Positions 1-10,012 are shown, counted from the first letter of the stretch. The stretch: 64,000 nucleotides of DNA from an uncultured bacterium (GCA_900548385.1 URKJ01000006.1:1-64000); one strand, 5' to 3'. The notes: generated by a model from the sequence alone, not told the origin. Program-made: numbers and translations.

Positions 1-73
1 GTATAAGAAGAAAAATCAAATTTAAAATGGTTATAAATCCGATAAAAAGTAAAACACCGGAAAGGAGTTTTTT

Positions 74-814
74 ATGAGAACAGCACCAGAAAACAGCAAA
101 TACCGCAGGAACCGACGGTACCACATGCTCCGTAAATTCACCCTTATAGAATTACTCATTATAATTTCTATAATCATTATTATTTCCGGACTTCTCCTTC
201 CGGCAATGCGCTCCGCTCTGAACAAAGCCGAATCTATTCAATGCATCAATAATTTAAAGCAAACCGGATTGAATTTGCAGATGTACGCTGCCGATCACGA
301 AAACACTATTCCCATTTCCTATGCCAGTAGTTACAACAAACCGCAGTGGTCCTTGGAAATCTGGGGCGCAAATGCGCAACTGCCGAAAACAGTGTTTTGT
401 CCGTCAATTCCGCTGGTCAGAAATTCAAAATACACATACGGAATCAAGGGGGAGGCCTGGAGTACATATGAACAAAATTTCAATGGAAACGAGGCTTACC
501 GGACGGTTGCCACAACCGGAAAAATTCTTCTTCTAAGCAAACTGAAACGTCCATCGGAATACTTTTTTCTTGCCGATTCCATTCGCTTTGCTGGAACTGA
601 TTCAGGAAAAGGAGGATATCTGCTTGCGCCCAGTGTCTCTATAGGAATTCATCTGCGTCATACGAACCGGTGCAATCTTCTCTTCGCAGCCGGCAATGTC
701 GCGGCAAGAAGCGCAAGACAGATCTCCGATCACTTGAAGGTAATTCCCTTCGGCAGCAATATCCGTACAGCTCTGCTCAGACAGACAAATTATGATGTTC
801 CGTACATGTTCTGA
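74..814 (+). CDS. Prepilin-like protein with N-terminal methylation-type helix
   Basis: 246 aa. Residues 18-45 form a class III signal-like segment: a basic stretch, then FTLIELL, then a long Ile-rich helix, as in type II secretion pseudopilins. The body resembles the DUF1559/H-x9-DG group common in PVC bacteria, with the conserved LKQ-like segment after the helix (INNLKQTG), but the C-terminal DG motif is degenerate (AAGNV). The start at 74 is chosen because AAAGGAG lies 8 bases upstream; ATG at 125 also precedes the helix but lacks such a site. The residue before Phe is Lys rather than the usual Gly. It leads an operon with two glycosidase-like genes (21 and 15 base gaps). Expected place: inner membrane, possibly assembled or surface-exposed. 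The role is inferred and no substrate is known. Bases 1-73 are AT-rich leader with no gene. Confidence 0.85.
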   Translation: MRTAPENSKYRRNRRYHMLRKFTLIELLIIISIIIIISGLLLPAMRSALNKAESIQCINNLKQTGLNLQMYAADHENTIPISYASSYNKPQWSLEIWGANAQLPKTVFCPSIPLVRNSKYTYGIKGEAWSTYEQNFNGNEAYRTVATTGKILLLSKLKRPSEYFFLADSIRFAGTDSGKGGYLLAPSVSIGIHLRHTNRCNLLFAAGNVAARSARQISDHLKVIPFGSNIRTALLRQTNYDVPYMF

Positions 815-835
815 TAATACAGGAAAAAACAAGCC

Positions 836-3832
836 ATGAAAAAATTTCTCATTATCTTTGTCTTTCCTCTTGTTCTTACAGCTGGTAATCTTCTGAAAAA
901 TGCAGAATTCAATGGGCTCGCTCCTTGGAAATATCAGAAGCAGGGAATCGCAGAAGAAGCGGAATTTTCCGGACGATGCGAAAAAGGAGCGTTTCTCTTT
1001 TGCAATCCGCAGACAGCGGGCGGAAGTGGAAGAGTTCGGCTGTGTCAGGATGTTGTCCTGAAACCGGGAGAACAGTATCTTTTTTCTTTTCTTATGGATA
1101 CTAAACAGGCATCTACGGCATGGCTGAATCTGGAAGGTGAAAAACAGGTTCTTTTCAGTACCAACATCCAGCTTGGAGAAGGCAAACGGCAATATATTTT
1201 CCAGTTCCGTGTTCCGGAAAAACTCTATTCAAGCAAAGCGGTTCTAACGATTGGAGCCGGAAGAACATACGGAATCACCAAGTTCTCCCGTCCACTTCTG
1301 GTTCCATTGACAGAGAAAAAGATCATTCCATTTTTGCTTTCGCAGGAATGGGAATGCGAGATCAGCGGTAAGCGAACAAAAATAGTTCTGACAGACAATC
1401 GGATCAGGTTCCGGAAAAACGGATCAGAACGGGAAACGGCCGTTCTGAGAAACCACTTTTTCTCCCCGAATAACGGTTATATGATTATCGGCTGTTCTGC
1501 AAACTGGGAAATGGAACTTTCCATCAATGACGAACCACCCGTCTATTCCACGATGGGGCGGGGTAACAAAAGCTCCCGCTATTCCGTCAACGATCACCAA
1601 GTCTACCTGCCCGTGCGCAAAGGGGAAAATCTTCTGACAGTCAAAATCCGTTCCGGTTCTTCGGGCTGGGAATTCGTTTGCGGAAGCTCTCAACCGAACC
1701 GGACATTCGGCAGCAGGAATGGTTATCTGCCAATCTCAGATGTTACCGGATATGTCTCTCCCGGGAGTGCGCTTGACTGCTCCACCATGACACAGGCTCC
1801 TTTACGGAAACGGCTTTGCGCAGATCAGAACGGAAACCTTATCCACGCGGAAGAACGTGTTCCGATTCGTCTCCTTTCTTTCAATGGAGAACTCCCTGCT
1901 CCAGTCCGGGATGAACCGTATTCAAAAACGGTCCGGGAATATGCCGAAGCGGTCCGTCGGGCCGGATATAACATGATGCGAATCAATGCAATGAGTTCCT
2001 GCTTGTCGGGAACAGAAAGGAAAGGTGAACGAGTTTCTCCGGAAACACTCAACCGCCTTCACTGTCTTGCCGCAGCCTTCCGGAAAGAAGGAATCTATCT
2101 GCATCTGGTACTTCTGGGGCCCGGACTGTTCGGTTCCAAACAGGAAACCGTTGCCAATTTTGTCCGCCGGGATGCGCTGAAAATGCGTTTTTACCTTGGC
2201 GATCCGGTTATCCGGGAACACTTCCTGTATGCGGTCAAAATTCTGAAATGCCGAAATCCATATACCGGAATTTCCCTGATTGAGGATCCGGTCATCGGAA
2301 TCATTGAGTTCTATAATGAACAGTTCATGGGAATTTCCCGGATCGGGCGAGTCCGCAAAAACTTCCCCGAAGATTACAACATCATGCTCAAGGAGTGGAA
2401 TGCCTATCTGAAGAACCGCTTCGGACGTGATTTTCAGGAACGGGATCTTCCGGAATTCCTGGCCGGGAAAAAATGGAACAGGGAATATGCACTCTTTATT
2501 CAAACGCTTGTGGAAGAATCCAATCTTTGGTGCAAGCGGGTTCTCCGGAATGCCGGATATCCGGGACTATGCGTGCAGAATGCACACAAAAGTTTCGTAT
2601 TCCGCCGAGCCGGGTGGAATACGATGGCTATGCAGGATGATCATACCTACTTTAATCATCCAAGCGACACAATGAGCATTGATTCCAGAGTCGGAGCGGA
2701 AAGCTCTTTGGAAAACGGGATAGCCTATCTGACCGGACTGACCGCCGGACGCTTTCATGGACGTCCCTATTCCATCGGAGAAATTGCACATTGTTTTTGG
2801 AATCCCCGGCAATACGAATCTGGAACAGTCTGGAGTGCCTACTCCGCTCTCCAAGGATTTTCAGTCATTGCGATCCATGAAAAATCCATCAGCCGGGACA
2901 AAAAACGGATCGGATCTTTTTCTGTCGCTGAAAATCCGATTGTCCGGGCGGGAGAATTCCTTTCCGCTCATATCTTCCGAAGGGGAGATGTTCGTCCTGC
3001 CTGCCGGGAAATCATCTACACCTGTTCACCGGAGTTGTGGAAAAAACTGGATCTCTGGCAGTCTCCGGCGTCACCGAATCTGCTGAAAGCCGCACTGGTA
3101 TCCCGGGTTTCCGTGGAATTTCCCCGCACGGAATTTTCCGCCCGTTTTCCGACCGGAGAAAAAAGCATTCCCCGGCGGAGCATCACGGGCGGATCCGGCA
3201 TTCTGGATGACGACTGGTTCTCTCAGGAAGAGGTTGCCTGGAAGAATGCAGAAATCTTCCGGAGCGATACCGGAGAACTCCGGCTGGATATCCGTGAAAA
3301 AAGTTTCCGAATATCCTGTCCCAAAACAGAAGTGTTTCTCTCTCCCGCAGGAAAAAAAGATCCGGCACCGGGAATCCTACATGTTTTAAACAGCAGCGCC
3401 GATTCCTGTACGGGCCTGGTCGCTGTGGACAATAAACCTTTATCAGTCAGCCGACGAATGGTTCTTGTCTATACAACTCGGGCAGTCAACTCCGGAATGG
3501 AACTTTCCGGTGATGAGACACTTCTCCGCAATCCGGGAACCCTTCCTATCCTTCTGAAAACAGGTACGCTTGACTTGAAAATTCACAACAATATCCCAAA
3601 CCTCCGATTCTATGCACTTGATCTCCGGGGGAAGCGAACGGAAGAAATTCCTCTCAGGAAAAGCGGCGAAGCCTACAGGATTGTTGTAGACACTTCGAAG
3701 CTCAAGCATGGTCCGACTGTATTTTTTGAACTGGTCAGTGAGGATATTCAGAAACAGCCACAGTCCTCCTCAATAAACCCGGAAGCGAAAGCGGGAGGGA
3801 AATGGGAAACGACATCATCATCAACGATTTGA
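836..3832 (+). CDS. Secreted clan GH-A glycosidase-like protein with N-terminal carbohydrate-binding-like domain
   Basis: 998 aa. A short signal peptide (about residues 1-17) is followed by a beta-rich CBM4/9-like jelly roll (about 18-160), a second beta region (to about 330) and a TIM-barrel catalytic region (about 345-700). E495 in the FYNEQ segment fits the acid/base of an Asn-Glu pair and E649 in SIGEIAH fits the nucleophile of clan GH-A enzymes (GH5/GH42-like); both are assigned by motif only. The C-terminal 250 residues are beta-rich. Second gene of the operon with a pilin-like protein upstream and another glycosidase-like gene 15 bases downstream. Probably acts outside the cytoplasm on a plant or algal polysaccharide. 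The exact family and substrate cannot be read from sequence alone. Confidence 0.75.
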   Translation: MKKFLIIFVFPLVLTAGNLLKNAEFNGLAPWKYQKQGIAEEAEFSGRCEKGAFLFCNPQTAGGSGRVRLCQDVVLKPGEQYLFSFLMDTKQASTAWLNLEGEKQVLFSTNIQLGEGKRQYIFQFRVPEKLYSSKAVLTIGAGRTYGITKFSRPLLVPLTEKKIIPFLLSQEWECEISGKRTKIVLTDNRIRFRKNGSERETAVLRNHFFSPNNGYMIIGCSANWEMELSINDEPPVYSTMGRGNKSSRYSVNDHQVYLPVRKGENLLTVKIRSGSSGWEFVCGSSQPNRTFGSRNGYLPISDVTGYVSPGSALDCSTMTQAPLRKRLCADQNGNLIHAEERVPIRLLSFNGELPAPVRDEPYSKTVREYAEAVRRAGYNMMRINAMSSCLSGTERKGERVSPETLNRLHCLAAAFRKEGIYLHLVLLGPGLFGSKQETVANFVRRDALKMRFYLGDPVIREHFLYAVKILKCRNPYTGISLIEDPVIGIIEFYNEQFMGISRIGRVRKNFPEDYNIMLKEWNAYLKNRFGRDFQERDLPEFLAGKKWNREYALFIQTLVEESNLWCKRVLRNAGYPGLCVQNAHKSFVFRRAGWNTMAMQDDHTYFNHPSDTMSIDSRVGAESSLENGIAYLTGLTAGRFHGRPYSIGEIAHCFWNPRQYESGTVWSAYSALQGFSVIAIHEKSISRDKKRIGSFSVAENPIVRAGEFLSAHIFRRGDVRPACREIIYTCSPELWKKLDLWQSPASPNLLKAALVSRVSVEFPRTEFSARFPTGEKSIPRRSITGGSGILDDDWFSQEEVAWKNAEIFRSDTGELRLDIREKSFRISCPKTEVFLSPAGKKDPAPGILHVLNSSADSCTGLVAVDNKPLSVSRRMVLVYTTRAVNSGMELSGDETLLRNPGTLPILLKTGTLDLKIHNNIPNLRFYALDLRGKRTEEIPLRKSGEAYRIVVDTSKLKHGPTVFFELVSEDIQKQPQSSSINPEAKAGGKWETTSSSTI

Positions 3833-3847
3833 AAGGATTTTATAGTA

Positions 3848-5692
3848 ATGTCTTTCTTTGAAAAACCACCTTTTCTTTACCGTCCACCTTACGGAAAGCA
3901 CTATCACGAGGATTTTGAAACGCTTCGCTTCATGACAACCGCTGGAGTAGATACAGTGGTGCTCTCCCCAATGAACACCCTCAATTCATTCGGAGAACCC
4001 TATTCCGATCATCCGCCGATCTGGAAATGGTTCCAGATCTACGATTTCAGCACTCTGGAGCATCAGATTCAGGAAGTGCTGGATATCGCTCCAGAAATCC
4101 GTTTCATTCTGACGATTGATCTGAACTCTCCGCAATGGTTTTCCCGCCGTCTGCAGCAGGATTCGTTTTACAGTCTGGGCGAGATCTCTCTTAATCCACG
4201 CTGGAAAGAGGAAACAACCGCCTATTTACGCGCATTCATCAATTACTGTGAAGCACATCACCGTGATCGAGTTTGCGGCTATATTCTTGCCTGCGGACGT
4301 ACTCTTGAATGGATTGAGTCCCGAAACGACAAACCCGGTCCGCTCAAATGTGCCGCATACACGAAATGGTGTCAGGAAAAGGGACTTCCGGAAAATCCGC
4401 CGGATTTCGCCCTGATGGATCTCTCCGCGCATGGATACCTGCGGGACCCGCAAACAGAGAAAACAAAAATACAATGGCTCCGTTTCTGCAACGAGCTGAC
4501 CGGTCGGCTCGCAGAGGATTTCATCTGTACCGCACGGGCTTCCATCACCAATGGCAGTGCTGTCGGACTTTTTTTCGGTCATACCATGTACGCCTCAGCG
4601 GGAGGGCACAATGAGTGTGAACGGATCTTCGACCGGGCCGCTCCGGATTTTGTCATTGGTGCTGCCTGCAACACAGAACAGGGAATCGGCGGCAACGGAG
4701 GATTCAATGTTGCCGAATTCATGCTGAAACGCAGAAAAATCTGTTTTCTTTCGGAATGCGACCGTCTGACCAGCACCTCAAACCTGCAGCTCTCGAAATA
4801 TCTCCGAATCCCGGAAACCGGACACTGGATACGTTGGAAAACGCAGAAAGAGGATGTTGCCGGTTTTCGTCGGGAAGTCGGAATGGCTCTAATCCACGGA
4901 TTCTCTTTCTGGCCTTTCAATATTTGGGGGAATTCCTACCGTTCACCCGCTCTGCGGGAAACGATCCAGTCATGTATTCGGATCTGGAAGCATTATGCGG
5001 GAAAAAACGGAAAATCCGCTTCACAAATTCTTCTGGTTACCGATCCGGAGAGCAATTATTATGTGAACATGCGCTATCCTGTTGTTCCCCATGTACTGGG
5101 TTGGAAATTGAGAGGGAAAATTCTCCCGGAATCGGGAATAGCATTCGACACAGCTCATTTCCAAGATCTTTCAGAAATAGAGCTGGATTGTTACAAACTC
5201 ATTATTTTTCAGAATCTTTTTGTCGTCGGAGAAGAGAAAGAACAGATTTTACGGAAACGAATCTGCCGTAATGGACGGACAGTCCTGTTTTTGTATGCTC
5301 CGGGAATAATCCGAAACAATCTTTATGATCCGGCCAATGTGGAACGCCTCTGCGGAATTCCTTATAATTCAAGCGGGCTTTCCATTCATCGCTACCCCGA
5401 CTGGATTTCCGCATATCTTGCAGACGTGGAACAGCTGAACATTCCGGAAGTTTTCTCGTCCATTCTCCAGCTTGCCAATCCGCACATTTATTCACCGGGA
5501 GCCGCAGTATGGGCCTCGGAACATCTACTTCAAATTCATCATGCAAAGGGAGGAATGCATCCTGTCCGTTTACCATATCCCGCAAAACGGATTACAGAAC
5601 TGTTTTCACAAAAAATTATTGGAAAGAACTGTTCCAGCTTTTCGGATATTTTTCAGGAACCAGACACAAAACTTTACTTTCTTGAAAGATAA
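3848..5692 (+). CDS. GH42-like glycosidase, apparently cytoplasmic
   Basis: 614 aa, no signal peptide. The N-terminal 400 residues read as a TIM barrel rich in aromatic residues (start motif RPPYGKHYHEDF, later FWPFNIWGNSYRSP). About residues 440-540 look like the amidotransferase-like trimerisation domain of GH42 beta-galactosidases (LIIFQNLFVVGEEK...GRTVLFLYAPGI). Candidate catalytic acids are the Glu in RTLEWIES and the Glu in FLSECDR, an inference from position. Third gene of the pilin/glycosidase operon. The lack of a signal peptide suggests it processes oligosaccharides taken up after the secreted enzyme acts. It could be an uncharacterised GH-A family rather than true GH42. Confidence 0.65.
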   Translation: MSFFEKPPFLYRPPYGKHYHEDFETLRFMTTAGVDTVVLSPMNTLNSFGEPYSDHPPIWKWFQIYDFSTLEHQIQEVLDIAPEIRFILTIDLNSPQWFSRRLQQDSFYSLGEISLNPRWKEETTAYLRAFINYCEAHHRDRVCGYILACGRTLEWIESRNDKPGPLKCAAYTKWCQEKGLPENPPDFALMDLSAHGYLRDPQTEKTKIQWLRFCNELTGRLAEDFICTARASITNGSAVGLFFGHTMYASAGGHNECERIFDRAAPDFVIGAACNTEQGIGGNGGFNVAEFMLKRRKICFLSECDRLTSTSNLQLSKYLRIPETGHWIRWKTQKEDVAGFRREVGMALIHGFSFWPFNIWGNSYRSPALRETIQSCIRIWKHYAGKNGKSASQILLVTDPESNYYVNMRYPVVPHVLGWKLRGKILPESGIAFDTAHFQDLSEIELDCYKLIIFQNLFVVGEEKEQILRKRICRNGRTVLFLYAPGIIRNNLYDPANVERLCGIPYNSSGLSIHRYPDWISAYLADVEQLNIPEVFSSILQLANPHIYSPGAAVWASEHLLQIHHAKGGMHPVRLPYPAKRITELFSQKIIGKNCSSFSDIFQEPDTKLYFLER

Positions 5693-6129
5693 AATTGTAC
5701 CAGTCCAAAGAACTCATGGTTGTAAAAATTTCAACAGAATAGAGCCGTAAAGCCCGGCAAGCAGAGAAACAAATAGCGCAAACAAAACACTAACCTGAGT
5801 CTTGCCGCAATGGTCGCGCAGGTCGATGAAGATCACGTCGCCGTGATCGCACACGCGGACTTTCCGAGTCCGCCGCAAGTATGCGTTCTGAATGTATGCA
5901 TTTCAACTCCATGTTAATTATGAAAATCCACAATATTCCCGGTAATATAGCACACATTTCAAAAAAACTGGTTTTTTGAAAAAAAATTATGTTTTTTCAT
6001 TGACAAGCGTTATTTCCGCCCTGCTTTTCCTCAAACGAAACGCCCGCGGCCTCCGGCATTGTCCGATGTTCCGGTTTCACTATTTTTTGTAAATCACAAC
6101 ATTTTTATGAAAAAAGAAACATCAAGCTC
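5693..6129. other. Intergenic region, mostly without features apart from the aspS relic
   Basis: Between the GH42-like gene and the LacI promoter. Apart from the aspS relic no open frame, tRNA or strong hairpin is visible. The right half is AT-rich with runs of A and T. Confidence 0.5.
5792..5901 (-). pseudogene. aspS: Relic of the 5' end of aspS (aspartyl-tRNA synthetase)
   Basis: On the minus strand a GGAG site precedes ATG (5901), followed by codons reading MHTFRTHTCGGL in one frame. The next frame continues with KVRVC and then DHGDVIFIDLRD and HCGKTQV. These match in order the N-terminal OB-fold of bacterial AspRS (RTHxCGxL ... VxxxGWVxRxRDHGxxIFIDLRDxxGxxQV). Between VRVC and DHGD about seven codons (the GWVxRxR segment) are missing, and a frame change lies between CGGL and KVRVC. 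Homology stops after KTQV. It cannot make a synthetase; an intact copy is expected elsewhere in the genome. Confidence 0.75.
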
Positions 6130-6157
6130 TTGACTTTTCCACAAAATCTGATATAAT
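6130..6157 (+). promoter_or_regulatory. Sigma70-type promoter of the LacI/GH50 operon
   Basis: TTGACT at 6130-6135 and TATAAT at 6152-6157 with a 16-base spacer. It lies 55 bases upstream of the chosen start of the LacI-family gene, the first gene of the cassette. Confidence 0.75.
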
Positions 6158-6212
6158 AATTTACAGACAAACAAAAGCACAACAGATGAATCCTGAGGAG
6201 AAACAGTTTACC

Positions 6213-7217
6213 ATGCAGAAAAAAACAGTCTCTCAAAACAAGCTTTCTCTCAATGTCATGTGGGCAAAACTGGCAGAAAAAGCAGATGTCTCGGTCGGTA
6301 CGATCAGCCGGGTCTTCAATAACAGTTCTCTGGTTCCCGCCCATACCCGCAGCAAAGTGCTCGCCTGTGCACGGGAACTGGGATTCCGTCCCCGCATCGG
6401 CGTACGGAACAAACAGATTGCTCTGGTTACGGAACAGCCTCACGAAAAAGTCATCGGCTGCTACACGCATTCCATGACACAATATATCTGCTTTGCTCTT
6501 TCCCGTGCAGGCGCCGGAATCTCTCTGATCACGGAGGACCGCCTGAACGAGCTGACAGAATGCTGGTTTGACGGAATGATCGCCGTAACCTGGCAGCAGA
6601 AAGCAATCCAGATACTGAAAAGCATTCACCACCTCCCGATCGTATGTCTGAACGGTCAATACGCAGAATTCTTTCATACGGTCCATATCAATCCCTCGGA
6701 AAACGGCAGACAGGCAGGCAAATATCTCTGGGAAAAAGGGCACCGGAAGCTCGCGGTCATTCATGAGCATTCCTGGTGCGGATTCCAACGTATGGAAGGA
6801 ATACGAAAACAGATTGCGGAATACGGCGTTGATCCGGATGCACATTTGCAAAGCTACCTCAACGACCAGCCGCTTCTGATGGCGGTCAAACAGCTCTTGG
6901 AAGCAGGAAGCACAGCCGTATGGGTAACCGGGGAAGACCTCCGCTCGGTCGAAGTCTACTGGCTGTTGACAGAAGTATTCAGAAAACGGATCCCGGATGA
7001 TATTTCCATTCTTGCATTCGATTACCCACAGGTAACGGAATTCCTCTGTCCGTCACAGACCTCCATGTGCAGCCCGCTTCAGGAAATGGCGGAAAAAGCG
7101 GTGGAGCTCGTACTGCGGGATGATCCCGGAACACCGGAGCTGGTCGAATACGAATCCCGATTGATCGAACGCGGCTCCGTCGCGGATCTCACAAAACGCA
7201 ACCATTCAACTATTTGA
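6213..7217 (+). CDS. LacI-family transcriptional regulator
   Basis: 334 aa. N-terminal helix-turn-helix (WAKLAEKADVSVGTISRVFNN, about residues 17-37) followed by the hinge region and a periplasmic-binding-protein-like effector domain. The start at 6213 is chosen because GAGGAG at 6195-6200 precedes it; the in-frame ATG at 6186 has no such site. First gene of an operon with a GH50-like agarase 16 bases downstream, a pilin-like protein and a small secreted protein, so it most likely represses or activates this cassette in response to an oligosaccharide. The HTH start is shorter and less regular than in typical LacI proteins (LNVMWAKLAEKA). No clear palindromic operator was seen near its own promoter. 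Confidence 0.88.
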   Translation: MQKKTVSQNKLSLNVMWAKLAEKADVSVGTISRVFNNSSLVPAHTRSKVLACARELGFRPRIGVRNKQIALVTEQPHEKVIGCYTHSMTQYICFALSRAGAGISLITEDRLNELTECWFDGMIAVTWQQKAIQILKSIHHLPIVCLNGQYAEFFHTVHINPSENGRQAGKYLWEKGHRKLAVIHEHSWCGFQRMEGIRKQIAEYGVDPDAHLQSYLNDQPLLMAVKQLLEAGSTAVWVTGEDLRSVEVYWLLTEVFRKRIPDDISILAFDYPQVTEFLCPSQTSMCSPLQEMAEKAVELVLRDDPGTPELVEYESRLIERGSVADLTKRNHSTI

Positions 7218-7233
7218 AAGGAAGAACAGGTTT

Positions 7234-9273
7234 ATGAAGCATCAATGGAGAACAGCATTTATTCCGGCGTTGATACTCGGACTGCTGCCATGCCGGATCA
7301 TGGCGGAAACGATCCCGTTTCCGTCATTCGGGAAAATTACGGCAAAAGGCGGCTCATTCACCGCGGACAAAGATTCCTGGATTCTGAAAATCGACGATCC
7401 GTGTGCAGAACCGGCAATCTCATTACATCCGTCTCCGGAACAGAAATTTTATAATTTCTCCGCAGCGGAAACTCTTGCAATGAATGTAACCAATCTTTCA
7501 AAACAACGGCAGGGACGTTTCCTGCTCTATCTGCGGGACAGCGGCAACCGGGTACTGCGCGCTGGAATCGCACTCAATCCGGGAGAAACCCGGACCATGC
7601 GTATCGGGCTTCCGCATCATCACCTGTACCGGAATCCTGCCGGAGTTCCTTCCATGCGAACGATCAATACCCGTCAGATTACTTCCATTGATTTTCTGAT
7701 GCAGGGAAACTTTGAAGAACGGACCCCGGCATTGACAAACGTCCGTATTTCCAACATCCGGCTGGAAGGAGACAGCAGCAAACAAAAACCCCGCAGTACA
7801 ATCCCGAACTTTTTCCCGTTTATTGATCGTTACGGTCAGTTTGTGCATGCGGACTGGAAAGAAAAAATTCACTCCGATGCCGATCTGGTCAAAGCCGGAA
7901 AAGACGAAGCAGCGGAACTCGCCGCGTCCTCCCGTCCGGCGGAGTGGAACAGATTCGGCGGATGGAAAAATGGACCGCAGTTGAAAGCCACCGGAAATTT
8001 CCGCACGGAAAAGTACAACGGAAAATGGTATTTTGTCGATCCGGAAGGAAAACTGTTCTTCTCGCAGGGACTGGATGTGCTCTGGGTTCACACCGATCCG
8101 GTGAAAGTCTCCGGTCATGAGCACTGGTTTGCCGCCGATGTCAAAGGAAAACAATTCTGGCAGGCAACCGACGACGCTCTCAGGATCAAATACGGCAAAA
8201 GAGACTACCATGCAGACTTTTACCGCACACTGGAACAACGCCTGACTCACTGGGGCATCAATACCATCGGAGACTGGGGATCTGACACTCTGATGGATTC
8301 AGGCAGAATCCCTTACACTCTTCAATTAACCGATTTCGACCGCCGTATGCCGAAACTTGGTCCCAAATTCTATGACGTTTATGATCCTGTATGGCGGAAA
8401 AAGATGAAAGAACTGTTTCCGGCCCTCATCCGCCGCAGTCCGATTCACAAAAAGTCCCTGACCGACCCGATGTGTATCGGCTATTTTATCGACAATGAGC
8501 TGTTTTTGGAAGGACGTGACAAGTTCCGGTTCATGAACCATGTCATGAATGCCCCTGCCGATAAACCGGCAAAACAGGAGTTCGTAAAAGATTTGAAAAA
8601 TAAATATGGTTCCATCAAGGCTCTGAATGCCGCCTGGAAAGCTTCTTACCCAGACTGGCAGCAAATTCTGAACTCCACACTGACTCCTGCCACTCCGGGA
8701 TTCCGCACCGATATTCAGGCATTTTTCGCAAAAACAATGGACGAGTATTTCCGGATTTGCCGTGATGCGGTGAAAACCGTTGCACCACACCGACTTTACC
8801 TCGGAGCCCGGTTCCTCAGCCAGGATATGCTGCTGCAAGCCCCCGTGAAAGCCTGTGCAAAATATGCGGATGTACTTTCCGTCAATGTTTATCGGCACAC
8901 TCCGGGAAATTTCCGGATCAGGAATTTTCCGGATATGCCTGTACTGATCGGAGAATATCATTTCAGCACCAGTCTGCCAGGACGCGGCATGTTTGCTCCG
9001 GACATCATCGCTGGAAACGATGAACAGGAACGGGCGGTCAACTATCTCCGTTACATGCAGGGAGCTCTGGTGCATCCGAACATTGTCGGCGCACACTGGT
9101 TCCAGTTCCGGGATCAGCCGCTGACCGGACGCGCAGACGGCGAAGGATACCAGATCGGTTTTGTCGATATTGCAGATACACCATACAGAGAAATAACCAG
9201 AACGGCCCGTGAGATCGGAGAAAACATGTATCGCTACCGCGTCAACGGAACCTGTAAGAACGATATGAAATGA
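7234..9273 (+). CDS. GH50-like beta-agarase/glycoside hydrolase
   Basis: 679 aa. Signal peptide at residues 1-24 (cleavage near IMAE). A beta-sandwich carbohydrate-binding-like region (about 30-185) leads into the segment PFIDRYGQFVHADWK, typical of GH50 agarases and their PVC relatives. The TIM barrel follows, with acid/base E422 in YFIDNELF and nucleophile E574 in LIGEYHF. Length fits GH50 exo- and endo-agarases. AAAGGAAG precedes the ATG. It lies between a LacI regulator and a pilin-like protein in one operon. Expected to cleave beta-1,4 linkages in an agarose-like or other galactan outside the cytoplasm. Substrate is inferred from family resemblance; related gut proteins may act on other galactans. 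Confidence 0.8.
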   Translation: MKHQWRTAFIPALILGLLPCRIMAETIPFPSFGKITAKGGSFTADKDSWILKIDDPCAEPAISLHPSPEQKFYNFSAAETLAMNVTNLSKQRQGRFLLYLRDSGNRVLRAGIALNPGETRTMRIGLPHHHLYRNPAGVPSMRTINTRQITSIDFLMQGNFEERTPALTNVRISNIRLEGDSSKQKPRSTIPNFFPFIDRYGQFVHADWKEKIHSDADLVKAGKDEAAELAASSRPAEWNRFGGWKNGPQLKATGNFRTEKYNGKWYFVDPEGKLFFSQGLDVLWVHTDPVKVSGHEHWFAADVKGKQFWQATDDALRIKYGKRDYHADFYRTLEQRLTHWGINTIGDWGSDTLMDSGRIPYTLQLTDFDRRMPKLGPKFYDVYDPVWRKKMKELFPALIRRSPIHKKSLTDPMCIGYFIDNELFLEGRDKFRFMNHVMNAPADKPAKQEFVKDLKNKYGSIKALNAAWKASYPDWQQILNSTLTPATPGFRTDIQAFFAKTMDEYFRICRDAVKTVAPHRLYLGARFLSQDMLLQAPVKACAKYADVLSVNVYRHTPGNFRIRNFPDMPVLIGEYHFSTSLPGRGMFAPDIIAGNDEQERAVNYLRYMQGALVHPNIVGAHWFQFRDQPLTGRADGEGYQIGFVDIADTPYREITRTAREIGENMYRYRVNGTCKNDMK

Positions 9274-9289
9274 CAGAAGGGAACACGCA

Positions 9290-10012
9290 ATGAAAACAGC
9301 TTCAGCCACTCACTCCGGCTCAGGAATTTTTTGCCGGTTCACCCTCGTGGAACTCCTCATAGTAATCGCCATTATTGCCATCCTTGCCGGCATGTTGCTC
9401 CCAGCATTGAACAAAGTCCGCGGCAAGGCGCGGGACATTCAATGTTCCGGAAATCTGAAACAGCAGGGACTTTATGCAACTCTCTACCTGGACATCAACG
9501 ATGGACGCTACCCCAATACCAACGGCAATACGACCGGAACAAGCGCGGGAAAATGGCAGGACCCGTTCTATCAGCGTTTCGTCGAATCGACGGATGATAA
9601 TCAGGATTTCAGTTACTGGGACAAAAAAACCGGACGCCCGAAACAGACTTTCGGCTGTCCCGCACAGGAAGGACGTGACAGCGACGGCGGAACCAAGCGT
9701 TACGGCTCCACCCATTACGGCATCAATCAGCGGATCGCCAACAAACAGCTGAAAGCCGCCCAGCTGAAACAGCCCTCCCGGAAAATGCTGGCCATGGATA
9801 TCGACAGGGGCGGTGGAAAAAAAGAATGGCAGGCGCTTCAAGTTTACGATTCCCGTTACATCATCGACAGCGGCGGATGGATGCGTCATATGGATAAAAC
9901 CGGTTACAATCTGCTGTTTGTCGACGGGCATATCCAAGCCAGAAAAATGTCGGAACTGCAAAGCATTCCGGAATCCTCCGCGGAATATAAAGCCTTATGG
10001 ACCTGCGAATAA
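9290..10012 (+). CDS. Prepilin-like DUF1559-type protein
   Basis: 240 aa. Residues 1-15 are a basic leader, then FTLVELLIVIAII begins the hydrophobic N-terminal helix (about 16-40). The C-terminal region holds the H-x9-DG motif: His in MRHMDKTG and the downstream FVDGHI. GAAGGGA precedes the start. The residue before Phe is Arg, not Gly, so a canonical GspO/PilD site is absent. Third gene of the LacI-GH50 operon (16 bases after the agarase gene, 20 bases before the next). By analogy it is a membrane-anchored or assembled pilin-like component that accompanies the enzyme. No function is demonstrated for this family. Confidence 0.88.
   Translation: MKTASATHSGSGIFCRFTLVELLIVIAIIAILAGMLLPALNKVRGKARDIQCSGNLKQQGLYATLYLDINDGRYPNTNGNTTGTSAGKWQDPFYQRFVESTDDNQDFSYWDKKTGRPKQTFGCPAQEGRDSDGGTKRYGSTHYGINQRIANKQLKAAQLKQPSRKMLAMDIDRGGGKKEWQALQVYDSRYIIDSGGWMRHMDKTGYNLLFVDGHIQARKMSELQSIPESSAEYKALWTCE

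Noticed and set aside
6186..6212. Upstream ATG for the LacI regulator
   Set aside because: No ribosome site; GAGGAG favours the ATG at 6213.
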